From assembly GCF_002959915.1 (NCBI RefSeq), contig NZ_PPDE01000008.1:682001-746000 (forward strand): a stretch of DNA of 64,000 nucleotides, read 5' to 3'. The notes under the pieces are model-generated. The model ran no database searches. It saw only the letters and a list, made by a program, of their open reading frames with translations, and was not told where the DNA came from. A program made the translations under genes and the position numbers. Origin of the DNA: Veillonella atypica KON. GTDB taxonomy: Bacteria > Bacillota > Negativicutes > Veillonellales > Veillonellaceae. Below are positions 9,946 to 18,232 of the stretch, piece by piece; position 1 is the stretch's first letter, and every line of letters begins with the position of its first letter.

Positions 9946-9954
9946 ATTATACCA
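9946..9954 (-). promoter_or_regulatory. Extended -10 promoter for lipoprotein-ackA
   Basis: On the minus strand TGGTATAAT lies about 40 bases before the lipoprotein start. It has the TGN extension and a consensus TATAAT; the -35 (TAGAAT at 17-bp spacing) is poor. It faces away from tmcAL. Confidence 0.5.
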
Positions 9955-10106
9955 TTACACCGCCTCCCATTCTAGTACTTTCACAAGAAATTCTATAATT
10001 ACTAACAAGAAGGCCAAAAATTCCATACATTACACATGCCACCCATTATATAAATTCTTTAATTTATTATATAATAATAGAAAATAAACCTATGAAAGGA
10101 ACTACG

Positions 10107-11312
10107 ATGAAATCAATCGGTATTATTTGTGAATACAATCCGTTTCACAACGGCCATGAGCATCAATTACATACATTACGTACTACCTATCCTGATGCAT
10201 TGCGTATCGCCATTATGAGCGGTTCCTTTGTACAGCGGGGCGAGCCTGCGTATTTTAGCAAATTCGACCGTGCTCGATGGGCTATTCATGGTGGTGCCGA
10301 CGTCGTTATCGAATTACCTACTATTTATTCTCTAGGCAGTGCAGAACTATTTTGTACCGGTGCGGTGCGACTTATGAAAGCGCTACACATTCATAGCATT
10401 TCCTTTGGATCTGAGCTTGACGATAATGCCACATTGCACACAGCCGCTGAATTTCTAAATACGCCACAAGGACAAGATGCCATTCAACACCATATAAAAA
10501 CTGGTGTTTCTTATGGTACAGCATTACGCCAAGTGATTGCTAAGTATGTACCAAATGGAGAACTCATTAACAATGCGCCAAACTCACTACTAGGCCTTGA
10601 ATATATTCGCGCTGCCCAACGGTATTTCACTGATCTTATGGTCATTCCCATTACTAGACAATCATCACATCATAGTCCTACCCTCTCTCAAGGCCAAGAT
10701 TTTCCTTCTGGGACCGCATTACGTAAGGCACTCGTAGAAGGCACAACCATCGATGCCTATGTACCACATGCTATCATAGATGATATGCACAAGATCATAG
10801 CACATGATGTCTTTGTGGACTACGAAAGATACAATGATATTCTGCATGGCCTCAATCGCTTACTTTCAGCTGCAGAATTAGAAACATATGGAGATTTTAC
10901 GGAAGGCATTGAACATCGTTGGCACAAGGCTATGCAGCAAGTAAGCTGGACACACGCACTGGAAGAGATAAAGACAAAACGATATACCTATGCAAGACTA
11001 CGTCGCATGGCAGCCTATACGGCGCTACAAATCACTAAGCCCATATTACAAGAAGCTCATATACTAGGTCCTCAATACGCGCGATTATTAGCATTTAATC
11101 AGCGCGGTCGCACGTGGTTAAAGCACAATACACCGAGCATTCCGCTTATTCAAAAATGGGCCAAAGCAGCAACAATGGTTTCCGATTTTGGTCGCCGAAT
11201 GATGGAAATCGATACGAAGGCTACTGATCTACAGGCTTATAGTTTTAAAGCCCCTATGGCGCGCACTGGGCACGAAGATTTCCGCTATTCCCCACAATAT
11301 ATTGAAATATAG
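10107..11312 (+). CDS. tmcAL: tRNA(Met) cytidine acetate ligase (YlbM family)
   Basis: The protein (401 residues from the ATG at 10107) begins with the nucleotidyltransferase-like motif GIICEYNPFHNGHEHQL and contains IAIMSGSFVQRGEPAYFSKF and VIELPTIYSLGSAELF, the HxGH and partner motifs of the TmcAL/YlbM family. The enzyme uses acetate and ATP to make N4-acetylcytidine at the wobble position of elongator tRNA(Met). I chose the second ATG because AAAGGA lies six bases upstream of it. It is one of the few plus-strand genes, divergent from ackA. Confidence 0.93.
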   Translation: MKSIGIICEYNPFHNGHEHQLHTLRTTYPDALRIAIMSGSFVQRGEPAYFSKFDRARWAIHGGADVVIELPTIYSLGSAELFCTGAVRLMKALHIHSISFGSELDDNATLHTAAEFLNTPQGQDAIQHHIKTGVSYGTALRQVIAKYVPNGELINNAPNSLLGLEYIRAAQRYFTDLMVIPITRQSSHHSPTLSQGQDFPSGTALRKALVEGTTIDAYVPHAIIDDMHKIIAHDVFVDYERYNDILHGLNRLLSAAELETYGDFTEGIEHRWHKAMQQVSWTHALEEIKTKRYTYARLRRMAAYTALQITKPILQEAHILGPQYARLLAFNQRGRTWLKHNTPSIPLIQKWAKAATMVSDFGRRMMEIDTKATDLQAYSFKAPMARTGHEDFRYSPQYIEI

Positions 11313-11353
11313 GTTATAACAATATAGCCTTAACATATTATATTTCCCTACCA

Positions 11354-11384
11354 AAAAGACTCGACCATGTACGTCGAGTCTTTT
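11354..11384. terminator. Bidirectional terminator between tmcAL and pyrR
   Basis: A perfect 12-bp stem (AAAAGACTCGAC with its complement) and a seven-base loop has an A run on the left and a T run on the right, so it can end both converging transcripts. Confidence 0.85.
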
Positions 11385-11411
11385 CATATGTCGATTTGTT
11401 ATATCTACCTA

Positions 11412-11933
11412 TTATTGTTCAATAGTTACGCCATCAGAGCCATCTAATTCTTGAACCTGTACGCGTACCTTTTCCAAATGAGACGTAGGGATATTTTTCC
11501 CCACATAATCAGCGCGTATAGGCAATTCTCGATGGCCTCGATCTACCAATACTGCTAGTTGAATAGATTTAGGACGACCAGATGTCATCAATGCATTTAA
11601 AGCAGCACGAATGGTACGACCTGTATACAAAACATCATCTACTAAGATAATGGTTTTTTCTGTAGTATCAATAGAGCAAGGTTCCCCTTCCTTAGGTCGC
11701 GTATCCCGATCATCGCGATACATAGCTACATTTAAAGGTTCACACTCAATATGAAGGCCTTCAATAGCTTCAATTTCACTTTGCAGTCGTTTAGCTAGCA
11801 TAACGCCACGTCGTTCAATACCAACAATAACTGCATTTGAAAGCCCCTTATTACGTTCTAATATTTCATGACTAATACGTCTAATGGCACGTCTAATGGC
11901 GTCTCCATCCATTAAAATACGTTTTGTTTCCAT
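11412..11933 (-). CDS. pyrR: PyrR bifunctional regulator/uracil phosphoribosyltransferase
   Basis: The 173-residue protein has the PRPP-binding motif IILVDDVLYTGRTIRAAL and the PyrR segments GIERRGVMLAKRL and QLAVLVDRGHRELPIRADYVGKNIPTS. In Firmicutes PyrR binds pyr mRNA in response to UMP and promotes attenuation; it also has weak uracil phosphoribosyltransferase activity. Here it is the last gene of lspA-rluD-pyrR and no pyr biosynthesis genes follow, so any target mRNA lies elsewhere. Confidence 0.94.
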   Translation of the reverse strand: METKRILMDGDAIRRAIRRISHEILERNKGLSNAVIVGIERRGVMLAKRLQSEIEAIEGLHIECEPLNVAMYRDDRDTRPKEGEPCSIDTTEKTIILVDDVLYTGRTIRAALNALMTSGRPKSIQLAVLVDRGHRELPIRADYVGKNIPTSHLEKVRVQVQELDGSDGVTIEQ

Positions 11934-11944
11934 AGTCTTATCCC

Positions 11945-12862
11945 TTATCTACGTTCTCTATATTCCTTAGCGAAGGCGATACAATTTTGAAAGTCCTCCG
12001 GTACAGGTGCTTCAAAATGCATAGGTTCACCTGTAATTGGATGCACCACATCCAATGTATGAGAATGAAGTGCTTGTCCATCTATAGGGAAGTCCATGCG
12101 GCGATATCCATAAAAAGGATCGTTAACAACTGGATGTCCAATATGAGCAAAGTGAACGCGAATTTGATGAGTACGCCCCGTCTCTAACACACATTCCACT
12201 AATGTATGATATCCATAACGTTCTAACACTTTAAAATGAGTCACTGCTTCCTTGCTGTTTTCAAACACTACAGCCATTTTCATGCGGTCTTTAGGATGTC
12301 TACCGATAGGAGCCTTAATAATCCCCTTTTCCTCCACGATATTGCCTTGAACGAGAGCTAAATATGTTCGTTTAGCGCTGTGTGCTTTTACCTGTTCCGC
12401 TAAACCAATATGAGCTGCATCATTTTTAGCAGCCATCATGACACCAGATGTATCCTTATCTAAACGATGTACGATGCCAGGGCGAATTTCACCATTAATA
12501 CCAGATAAGTCCTTACAATGGTAAAGCAAAGCATTCACTAGCGTTCCTGAGTAATTACCAATTGCTGGATGTACAACCATGCCACGAGGCTTGTTGACGA
12601 TAATAATATCATGATCTTCATAAAGATATTCAACAGGAATATCCTCTGGTAAAATTTCTACCGATTCTGGTTCTGGAATATCTACAGAAATAGTGCTATC
12701 TGCATTAAGGCGTAAGTTAGCCTTACCAACCTTGCCGTTTACCAAAACATGACCAGATTTGATAAGGCTCTGGATATAACTACGAGAACCTTCCATCACA
12801 TCCGTCAGAAATACATCAAGACGTTTTCCCTCTTGTTCCAATGATACTTTATATTCGTTCAT
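11945..12862 (-). CDS. rluD: Large-subunit rRNA pseudouridine synthase, RluD family
   Basis: The 305-residue protein has an N-terminal S4 RNA-binding domain (RLDVFLTDVMEGSRSYIQSLI) and the catalytic segment IVHRLDKDTSGVMMAAK, with the essential Asp in RLDKD, followed by GRTHQIRVHFAHIGHPVVND. The family isomerises uridines in helix 69 of 23S rRNA; RluD rather than RluC specificity is inferred. It abuts lspA with no gap, a common Firmicutes pairing. Confidence 0.92.
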   Translation of the reverse strand: MNEYKVSLEQEGKRLDVFLTDVMEGSRSYIQSLIKSGHVLVNGKVGKANLRLNADSTISVDIPEPESVEILPEDIPVEYLYEDHDIIIVNKPRGMVVHPAIGNYSGTLVNALLYHCKDLSGINGEIRPGIVHRLDKDTSGVMMAAKNDAAHIGLAEQVKAHSAKRTYLALVQGNIVEEKGIIKAPIGRHPKDRMKMAVVFENSKEAVTHFKVLERYGYHTLVECVLETGRTHQIRVHFAHIGHPVVNDPFYGYRRMDFPIDGQALHSHTLDVVHPITGEPMHFEAPVPEDFQNCIAFAKEYRERR

Positions 12863-13303
12863 CTATTTCTCCTCATGTTCAGATGTTAGTAAATAATATA
12901 TGACACATACAACGCCTACACATATACCGATATCTGCAATATTAAAAATAGGCCAAATTCTAAAATCAAAAAAGTCTACTACCCCATGTAGTACATATCG
13001 ATCTATGCCATTACCTATGGCTCCCGCAATCAACAATGCCGTTCCTACTCGTAATGAAAGTGGACCATTATTAACACGTTTACAATAGAAGCCATATACG
13101 ATAATTAATACAAAAGCAACGGCTAGAAAGAACCACCGCTGATTCGTCAACATGCCAAAGGCTGCACCGCGATTAATAATATACGTAAGATGGAATACAT
13201 TGTGAATAACAGGTAGTGATTCACCAAGAGCAAAATGGTTCATCACATAATATTTAGAAGCTTGATCCAATACAAGCCAAATGATTGCAATTAAATAAAA
13301 CAA
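12863..13303 (-). CDS. lspA: Lipoprotein signal peptidase II
   Basis: The 146-residue inner-membrane aspartic protease has four membrane segments and the conserved boxes DQASKYYV, NRGAAFGML, GNGIDRYVLHGVVDFFDF and FNIADIGI; the two catalytic Asp residues lie in GNGIDR and FNIAD. It removes lipoprotein signal peptides, such as those of the two lipoproteins seen in this window. The start is TTG at 13303, with GGGAG six bases upstream. Confidence 0.95.
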   Translation of the reverse strand: MFYLIAIIWLVLDQASKYYVMNHFALGESLPVIHNVFHLTYIINRGAAFGMLTNQRWFFLAVAFVLIIVYGFYCKRVNNGPLSLRVGTALLIAGAIGNGIDRYVLHGVVDFFDFRIWPIFNIADIGICVGVVCVIYYLLTSEHEEK

Positions 13304-13342
13304 GTGATACTCCCTTTTAATAATATATATCTTAATAGTCCT

Positions 13343-13371
13343 ATTATACTAAGTTACATGATTTTAGGCAA
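13343..13371 (-). promoter_or_regulatory. Sigma-70-type promoter for lspA-rluD-pyrR
   Basis: TTGCCT and TATAAT are separated by 17 bp on the minus strand, about 40 bases before lspA and immediately after the ferredoxin terminator. Confidence 0.6.
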
Positions 13372-13379
13372 AATAAAAA

Positions 13380-13396
13380 GCCCCTCAATGAGGGGC
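13380..13396 (-). terminator. Terminator of the ferredoxin gene
   Basis: GCCCCT and AGGGGC pair over a five-base loop; on the minus strand the stem is followed by TTTTTATTTT. Confidence 0.85.
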
Positions 13397-13411
13397 GTAT
13401 TTTATTTGTGA

Positions 13412-13576
13412 TTACTCAGCGGAAATTACAGATACTGGGCAAACGGATTCGCAAGAACCGCAGTCGATGCAAGTATCGTTGATTTCGTATTTAGTTTCGC
13501 CTTCAGAAATAGCAGCAACTGGGCAAACAGATGCGCAAGAACCACATTTAATGCAACCATCAGCAATAACTCTCAT
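13412..13576 (-). CDS. 2[4Fe-4S] ferredoxin
   Basis: The 54-residue protein has two classic CxxCxxCxxxCP motifs (CIKCGSCASVCP and CIDCGSCESVCP), each binding a 4Fe-4S cluster. It is a clostridial-type low-potential electron carrier, for example for pyruvate:ferredoxin oxidoreductase. The start at 13576 is set by GGAGGT seven bases upstream; longer frames are not supported. It is monocistronic between its own promoter and terminator. Confidence 0.96.
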   Translation of the reverse strand: MRVIADGCIKCGSCASVCPVAAISEGETKYEINDTCIDCGSCESVCPVSVISAE

Positions 13577-13655
13577 GATAAACCTCCATAGGAACATTAT
13601 AAAAGAAAACTTATTATTATCATTTAAAAAGGCACTTGCCTTAACTTCTGTTCTC

Positions 13656-13684
13656 ATTATCACACAATAATAATTGAAAGTCAA
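13656..13684 (-). promoter_or_regulatory. Ferredoxin promoter with Fur-like sequences
   Basis: On the minus strand TTGACT and GATAAT are spaced by 17 bp. The -10 lies in GTGATAATGAGAA, and a second similar element, AAATGATAATAATAAG, lies at about 13610-13625. Both resemble GATAAT-type Fur box units, so iron control is possible; this is inference from pattern only. Confidence 0.5.
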
Positions 13685-13960
13685 ACGAAAATGATAAAAT
13701 TTTGTATATTATTTTGCATAACAATTGTTCCTTTTTATCATATAAAGTCTATGTTTATCATGATTTTGATATTTCTTTTCATTTATATATTCAAATATAT
13801 CTTTCAATAATTGAGAATGCACCAATTATCATTTTTATCAAAATACGTAGTAATATACTAGGAATTCAATTATCAATATTTATTATCATAAAAACTATTT
13901 TTTTATTACAACAGATTTAACGCTTATCTATATTTCAATCTAACATATAAACTTCACTCT
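13685..13960. other. AT-rich intergenic stretch with no recognised gene
   Basis: This part of the gap between the ferredoxin promoter and the SemiSWEET terminator is very AT-rich. A 72-codon open frame occurs at 13702-13920 but it lacks an RBS and has a random composition. I see no RNA gene or repeat in it. Confidence 0.5.
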
Positions 13961-13965
13961 AAAAA

Positions 13966-13989
13966 AGGCCGAATCATACGATTCGACCT
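13966..13989 (-). terminator. Terminator of the SemiSWEET gene
   Basis: A 10-bp stem with one mismatch and loop ATAC is followed on the minus strand by TTTTTT. It is almost the same sequence as the terminator at 14511. Confidence 0.8.
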
Positions 13990-14068
13990 CATTTATATTT
14001 ATAAAGTAAAGTAATATCTTTACTATTATTCACTATATAACAATAATACTATTTTTTTCTTATAGCAC

Positions 14069-14332
14069 TTAGAAAGATGTTAAGAATGTTAGTGTACCTA
14101 AAATAACGCCTGCAAGGTTTGGTACGATTAAAATATAATCACGTTTAGGTGATTTTGTCCAACCATATAATACCCAGATCAAACAGGATACTGCTGCAAA
14201 TAATGGTTGCCATGGTTGACTAGGTTGACCATGAAGATTAGCAATTATTTGTGGGATATAGGCTAAAAATACAAATACACCAATAAATGCACCAATAGAA
14301 CCAACTAACATGTTAAATCTTTCTTTTGTCAT
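14069..14332 (-). CDS. SemiSWEET-type sugar transporter (MtN3/saliva family)
   Basis: The 87-residue protein has three membrane segments and the PQ-loop motif FLAYIPQIIANLHG in the first, plus the conserved WQPLFAAVSCLIWVLYGW and VPNLAGVILG segments. SemiSWEETs are three-helix half-transporters that dimerise to carry small sugars across the inner membrane. The substrate cannot be told. It has its own promoter and terminator and sits downstream of, but separate from, the SLC13 carrier. Confidence 0.85.
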   Translation of the reverse strand: MTKERFNMLVGSIGAFIGVFVFLAYIPQIIANLHGQPSQPWQPLFAAVSCLIWVLYGWTKSPKRDYILIVPNLAGVILGTLTFLTSF

Positions 14333-14379
14333 AGATGACCTCCATATTCAACATTACATTATTATATCTTACACAATAT

Positions 14380-14409
14380 ACTATATCATATTTTTTTCGA
14401 TGTAGTCAA
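14380..14409 (-). promoter_or_regulatory. Promoter of the SemiSWEET gene
   Basis: TTGACT and TATAGT are separated by 18 bp on the minus strand, about 50 bases before the ATG. Confidence 0.6.
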
Positions 14410-14510
14410 TTGTGTAAAATTAATCATGCAAATTAGTTTAATTCATATTGCTTTTGATTACACTTATATGTAATCTATATTAAAATCATATAGGCTAAAA
14501 TCATAAAAAA

Positions 14511-14538
14511 CGAGGCCGAATCTTACGATTCGACCTCG
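14511..14538 (-). terminator. Terminator of the SLC13-type carrier gene
   Basis: A 12-bp stem with one mismatch and loop TTAC is followed on the minus strand by TTTTTTATG. Its core repeats that of the terminator at 13966. Confidence 0.8.
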
Positions 14539-14572
14539 TGTGTGCTTGTATAGTAGAGTAACCTATTCCCTA

Positions 14573-15871
14573 TTATTTACCAGGGAAGAATGGCCATACC
14601 ATTGGAATGATAATTAAGCTTACTACGAAGCAAACTAAACTCAATGGAACGCCGGCTTTTACATAATCAGTAAATTTGTATTGACCAGGGCCAAGTACTA
14701 ATGTATTTGGAGGTGTACCTACAGGTGTACCGAATGCACAAGATGCAGCAACGCCGATAGCCATCAATACGGCATGAGGGTCAGCATGCATACCTTGAGC
14801 AATGGAGATACCGATAGGAGCCAACAATGCACAAGATGCTGTGTTAGACATAAATTGAGTCATAACACAAGACAAAATAAACAATACTGCTGTTGCAAAG
14901 TAAGGGCTAGGGTCAGAACCCATAATACCGATAACTGCATTAGCAATCATTTTACCTGCACCAGATTGATCTAGTGCAGTAGCAACTGGCATCATACCTG
15001 CAAATAAGAAGATTGTAACCCAGTCAATGGATGTATAAGCTTGTTTTTCGTTCAAGCAACCAGTCAATACGCAAAGCATTGCGCCAATAACGGCAACCAT
15101 GCTCAATGGTAAGTTAATACCATAGCCTTTTAGGAAGTCACCTAAAATCATAGCGATGATTACGCCTAAAAGAATAAGACCAGAATATAATTGTTTCTTA
15201 GGATCGTTAGAAATATCTTCAGCAGCTACTTCTTGTTCAACGTCGCCAGCATCTTGAATTTCATGTTTAGGAAGCAAATGCTTACCAATTAACATCATAA
15301 AAATAATAGTAGCGATAGTCAAAGGAATACCGATCCAAGCAAATTCGAAGAACCCAAATGGTTGTTCACCAAATTTAGTCAATGTACCACTTACAATGAT
15401 GTTTGGTGGTGTACCAACCATTGTAATGATACCACCAATACCAGCAGCAAATGCTAATGGCATCAATTGACGAGAAGCAGGAATCTTCGCAACAGCACAG
15501 ATACCTACAACTACTGGAAGTAATGCAGCTGTTGTACCAGTGTTAGATAAAAATGCAGACATAGTTGCAGTAACAACCATGATGGCAAGCATCAAACCGT
15601 TTTCACTAGTGCCTGCATGGGAAACTACGGTTTCACCAATCTTTTGAGCTAAACCTGTGTAAAATAACGCAGCACCAACAACGAACATGCCGGCGAACAA
15701 CACAACTGTACTATCAGATAAACCAGAGAATACAACCTTAGGAGTAATAATCCCCATAAGGCCAAGGGCAATTGCACCGCCTAAAGAAGTGATAGCTAAA
15801 GGAATAATTTCCGTAACGAATAAAACAGCCATGACTGCAAGGACGATTAAGGTTTGTTCTGCAGCACCCAT
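14573..15871 (-). CDS. SLC13/DASS-family anion (dicarboxylate) transporter
   Basis: The 432-residue polytopic protein has roughly 11-12 membrane segments and two repeated signature regions, FLSNTGTTAALLPVVVGI and FMSNTASCALLAPIGI, each followed by GTPPNIIVSGTL or GTPVGTPPNTLVLG, the SNT/GTPP motifs of divalent-anion:Na+ symporters. The substrate may be a C4-dicarboxylate, given the adjacent succinate decarboxylation operon (inference); sulfate or citrate are alternatives. It follows the 88-residue membrane-protein gene by 39 bp. Confidence 0.88.
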   Translation of the reverse strand: MGAAEQTLIVLAVMAVLFVTEIIPLAITSLGGAIALGLMGIITPKVVFSGLSDSTVVLFAGMFVVGAALFYTGLAQKIGETVVSHAGTSENGLMLAIMVVTATMSAFLSNTGTTAALLPVVVGICAVAKIPASRQLMPLAFAAGIGGIITMVGTPPNIIVSGTLTKFGEQPFGFFEFAWIGIPLTIATIIFMMLIGKHLLPKHEIQDAGDVEQEVAAEDISNDPKKQLYSGLILLGVIIAMILGDFLKGYGINLPLSMVAVIGAMLCVLTGCLNEKQAYTSIDWVTIFLFAGMMPVATALDQSGAGKMIANAVIGIMGSDPSPYFATAVLFILSCVMTQFMSNTASCALLAPIGISIAQGMHADPHAVLMAIGVAASCAFGTPVGTPPNTLVLGPGQYKFTDYVKAGVPLSLVCFVVSLIIIPMVWPFFPGK

Positions 15872-15910
15872 ACATCATCATCTCCCTTCAGAGAAATGCA
15901 CTGATTGTAG

Positions 15911-16177
15911 TTATATGAGGTATAAAACATAGCCTACGATACTAATAGCACAAGCCATTAAAAATGTAACCCCATATCCCTCTATAGTTTTGGGATAACC
16001 AAAAAGTAATGCTTCTCCTAGAAATCCTCGGCGATTAAACCAAGAATATTTAGTTCTTCTTTGGAACCATTGTGATTTGCGTTCAACACCAATAATCAGT
16101 GCAGTAACTAAAAAAACAATAAATGCCCATACGAAACAAATCAGTATTTTTAATTCAATTGATAACAAGATGACCAC
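15911..16177 (-). CDS. Small two-helix membrane protein, unknown function
   Basis: The 88-residue protein has membrane segments at about residues 8-28 (LKILICFVWAFIVFLVTALII) and 66-87 (GYGVTFLMACAISIVGYVLYLI), with a basic, aromatic stretch between them (SQWFQRRTKYSWFNRRG). I recognise no family. It precedes the SLC13-type gene and may be its accessory subunit (inference). The RBS GAGGTGG lies before the start at 16177. Confidence 0.65.
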   Translation of the reverse strand: MVILLSIELKILICFVWAFIVFLVTALIIGVERKSQWFQRRTKYSWFNRRGFLGEALLFGYPKTIEGYGVTFLMACAISIVGYVLYLI

Positions 16178-16270
16178 CTCTACTATTTTGAAAGCACTAG
16201 AAGGTTATTTAGTGAAATTCTTGCTCATCACATAATGACCGATCTGACAAAGCATTTATTGCTAATATAC

Positions 16271-16303
16271 CCCTTTTCTGTATGTTTACATACAATATAA
16301 GGG
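16271..16303 (+). other. Stem-loop followed by T run (plus-strand terminator shape)
   Basis: CCCTT/AAGGG enclose a perfect GTATGT-TT-ACATAC stem, followed on the plus strand by ATTTTTT. It would end a plus-strand transcript, but no plus-strand gene is upstream; on the minus strand it lies in the leader of the 88-residue gene. Confidence 0.45.
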
Positions 16304-16310
16304 ATTTTTT

Positions 16311-16352
16311 ATTCACCAATAGGTGTACCTATATAGGCACACCTTGGTGAAT
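16311..16352. other. Strong two-part hairpin after mmdB
   Basis: ATTCACCA/TGGTGAAT enclose AGGTGTACC/GGCACACCT around a TATATA loop. It lies 14 bp after the mmdB stop. There is no U tract on either side, so it is more likely a 3'-end stabilising or processing structure than a classical terminator. Confidence 0.55.
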
Positions 16353-16365
16353 AATTATTAAACTA

Positions 16366-17487
16366 TTAGTGGCTGGACAACATAGCAAGCATTGTACCTG
16401 CTGCTACTGCTGTACCGATTACACCAGCTACGTTAGGACCCATGGCATGCATGAGCAAGAAGTTTGCTGGGTTAGCTTTAGCACCTACTACTTGGGATAC
16501 ACGAGCTGCCATAGGAACTGCGGATACACCAGCAGAACCAATAAGTGGATTTGTTTTACCACCATCAACTAAGCTCATTAATTTACCAAATAATACGCCA
16601 CCAGCTGTACCACCGATGAATGCAATCAAACCTAAGCAGATGATAAGGAGAGTTTGCAAACTTAAGAAGTGTTCCGCACTCATTGTTAAACCAGTACCAG
16701 TTGCTAAGAAGATAGTAACAGTATTGATCAACGCATTTTGAGATGTATCGGACAAACGTTCAGTTACACCAGATTCACGGAACAAGTTACCTAACATCAA
16801 CATACCTAAAAGGGATGTAATGGAAGGAAGCAATAAAGAAATGAAGATTGTTGCAACGATTGGGAATACGATTTTTTCAAAACGTGTAACTTCACGCAAT
16901 TGTTCCATTACAATTTCACGTTCTTTTTGCGTAGTGAATAATTTCATTACAGGTGGTTGAATCAACGGTACCAAGGACATATAAGAATATGCGGCAACCG
17001 CGATAGCACCTAATAAATGAGGAGCTAGTTTAGTAGCTAAGTAGATAGATGTAGGACCGTCTGCACCACCGATGATGCCGATAGCTGCAGCTTCTTGAGC
17101 TGTAAAGCCGAGCATCATAGCGCCACCTAACGCAACGAATACGCCGATTTGTGCAGCAGCACCTAACAACAATGTTTTAGGGTTAGCAATAAGCGGACCA
17201 AAGTCAGTCATTGCACCTACACCAAGGAAAATTAGAGGTGGGAAGATTTCTTGAGAGATACCAGCACTAATAAGCGCCATAACGCCTTCTTCGAAGCCGT
17301 TACGAGGGATATTAGCAAGTACACAACCAAACGCAATCGGACCCAACAATAATGGTTCAAACTCTCTAGCAAATGCTAAATACAATAGGATCAAACCTAC
17401 AAGAATCATAATAGCATTGTATGTTGTAAATGCGAGGAACCCGCTATCATTTATAACAGATTGAATCGCAACAGCAAAAGCCTCCAT
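16366..17487 (-). CDS. mmdB: Methylmalonyl-CoA decarboxylase beta subunit (Na+ pump)
   Basis: The 373-residue integral membrane protein belongs to the OadB/MmdB/GcdB family. The sodium-site region reads [20 protein letters not shown] and the C-terminal half contains [18 protein letters not shown]. It decarboxylates carboxybiotin on the gamma subunit and couples this to export of Na+ ions. It is the last gene of mmdA-D-E-C-B, the order known for Veillonella parvula. The length is normal for the family. A GC-rich hairpin lies in the 73-bp gap before it. Confidence 0.96.
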   Translation of the reverse strand: MEAFAVAIQSVINDSGFLAFTTYNAIMILVGLILLYLAFAREFEPLLLGPIAFGCVLANIPRNGFEEGVMALISAGISQEIFPPLIFLGVGAMTDFGPLIANPKTLLLGAAAQIGVFVALGGAMMLGFTAQEAAAIGIIGGADGPTSIYLATKLAPHLLGAIAVAAYSYMSLVPLIQPPVMKLFTTQKEREIVMEQLREVTRFEKIVFPIVATIFISLLLPSITSLLGMLMLGNLFRESGVTERLSDTSQNALINTVTIFLATGTGLTMSAEHFLSLQTLLIICLGLIAFIGGTAGGVLFGKLMSLVDGGKTNPLIGSAGVSAVPMAARVSQVVGAKANPANFLLMHAMGPNVAGVIGTAVAAGTMLAMLSSH

Positions 17488-17525
17488 ATGCGTTCCCCTT
17501 TCACAAATATTAAATTGTTATATGA

Positions 17526-17540
17526 CGCGGCGCAGCCGCG
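17526..17540. other. GC-rich hairpin between mmdC and mmdB
   Basis: CGCGGC-GCA-GCCGCG is a perfect 6-bp stem in an otherwise AT-rich gap. It may adjust message stability or translation of mmdB relative to mmdC (inference). Confidence 0.5.
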
Positions 17541-17560
17541 CCATAAGACAACACTTGGTA

Positions 17561-17944
17561 TTAGCCAAGAACAACCATATCATCGCCAGTGGATACAGTT
17601 TGGTTAGCAGCTACGCGAACTTCTGCAACTACAGCATCATGAGGAGCTGCGATTTCGTTTTGCATTTTCATAGCTTCAAGAATCAACAAAGTTTCGCCTT
17701 TTTTAACTGCTTGACCAGCGGATACTGCTACAGATAGGATTTTACCAGGCATTGGAGCTTTTACAGTTTCAGCACCTGCTGGAACTGGAGCTACTGCTGC
17801 AGCTGGAGCTGGTGCTGGTGCAGGAGCTGCTTTAGGAGCTGCTGCTGGAGCTGCTTTAGGAGCTGCTGCAGGAGCTGCAGCTTTTACTTCATTAACTTCT
17901 ACATCATATGCTGTGCCATTTACTGTAACGTTGAATTTTTTCAT
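17561..17944 (-). CDS. mmdC: Methylmalonyl-CoA decarboxylase gamma subunit (biotin carrier)
   Basis: The 127-residue protein has an N-terminal KKFNVTVNGTAYDVEV segment, a long Ala/Pro linker (about residues 20-60) and a C-terminal biotinyl domain with the biotin-accepting lysine in EAMKMQNE. It carries carboxybiotin from the carboxyltransferase MmdA to MmdB. The start at 17944 has GGAGG eight bases upstream; an extension to 17992 is not supported. The linker DNA is made of repeated GCAGCTCC-like units, so slippage length variation is likely. Confidence 0.96.
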   Translation of the reverse strand: MKKFNVTVNGTAYDVEVNEVKAAAPAAAPKAAPAAAPKAAPAPAPAPAAAVAPVPAGAETVKAPMPGKILSVAVSAGQAVKKGETLLILEAMKMQNEIAAPHDAVVAEVRVAANQTVSTGDDMVVLG

Positions 17945-18010
17945 CTTAAATTCCTCCAAAATGTGTATATCTACACAATACTTAAATTTCATTTACACAT
18001 ATAGTTCTGA

Positions 18011-18053
18011 TAATCCTATCGATTACCTAAAAACGTTAATCTTATCGATTACC
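18011..18053. repeat. 17-bp direct repeat at the end of mmdE
   Basis: TAATCCTATCGATTACC at 18011-18027 and TAATCTTATCGATTACC at 18037-18053 differ at one base. The second copy contains the mmdE stop codon, so the first looks like a short duplication of the gene's 3' end. Confidence 0.6.
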
Positions 18054-18209
18054 GCGTAAGCGACCTTCCATTTTCCAATTGTAGCTTACGATTGGACGGA
18101 TATGCGCGATTTGATCAGCGGAATAACCCATTGCCGCTAATGCGCCAACGATAACTGCAACAACATCTTGAGATGGTGCCTTACCGTTAGCTTTTGTAGC
18201 ATTGCTCAT
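18042..18209 (-). CDS. mmdE: Methylmalonyl-CoA decarboxylase epsilon subunit
   Basis: This 55-residue gene begins MSNATKANGKAPSQDVV and ends WKMEGRLRGNR. Fifty-five residues is the length reported for MmdE of V. parvula. The region VVAVIVGALAAMGYSADQIA is closely similar to the C-terminal part of MmdD (VVAAIVGAIVAMGYSSEQIA), consistent with descent from a duplicated delta C-terminus. The family role is to stabilise the decarboxylase complex. RBS GGAGG lies eight bases upstream of the ATG. It sits between mmdD and mmdC. Confidence 0.95.
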   Translation of the reverse strand: MSNATKANGKAPSQDVVAVIVGALAAMGYSADQIAHIRPIVSYNWKMEGRLRGNR

Positions 18210-18232
18210 GACAAATGCCTCCTAAAAAAATA

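Noticed and set aside
13702-13920. 72-codon plus-strand frame in the AT-rich gap
   Set aside because: No RBS, composition driven by AT content (Ile/Phe/Tyr-rich), no conserved pattern.
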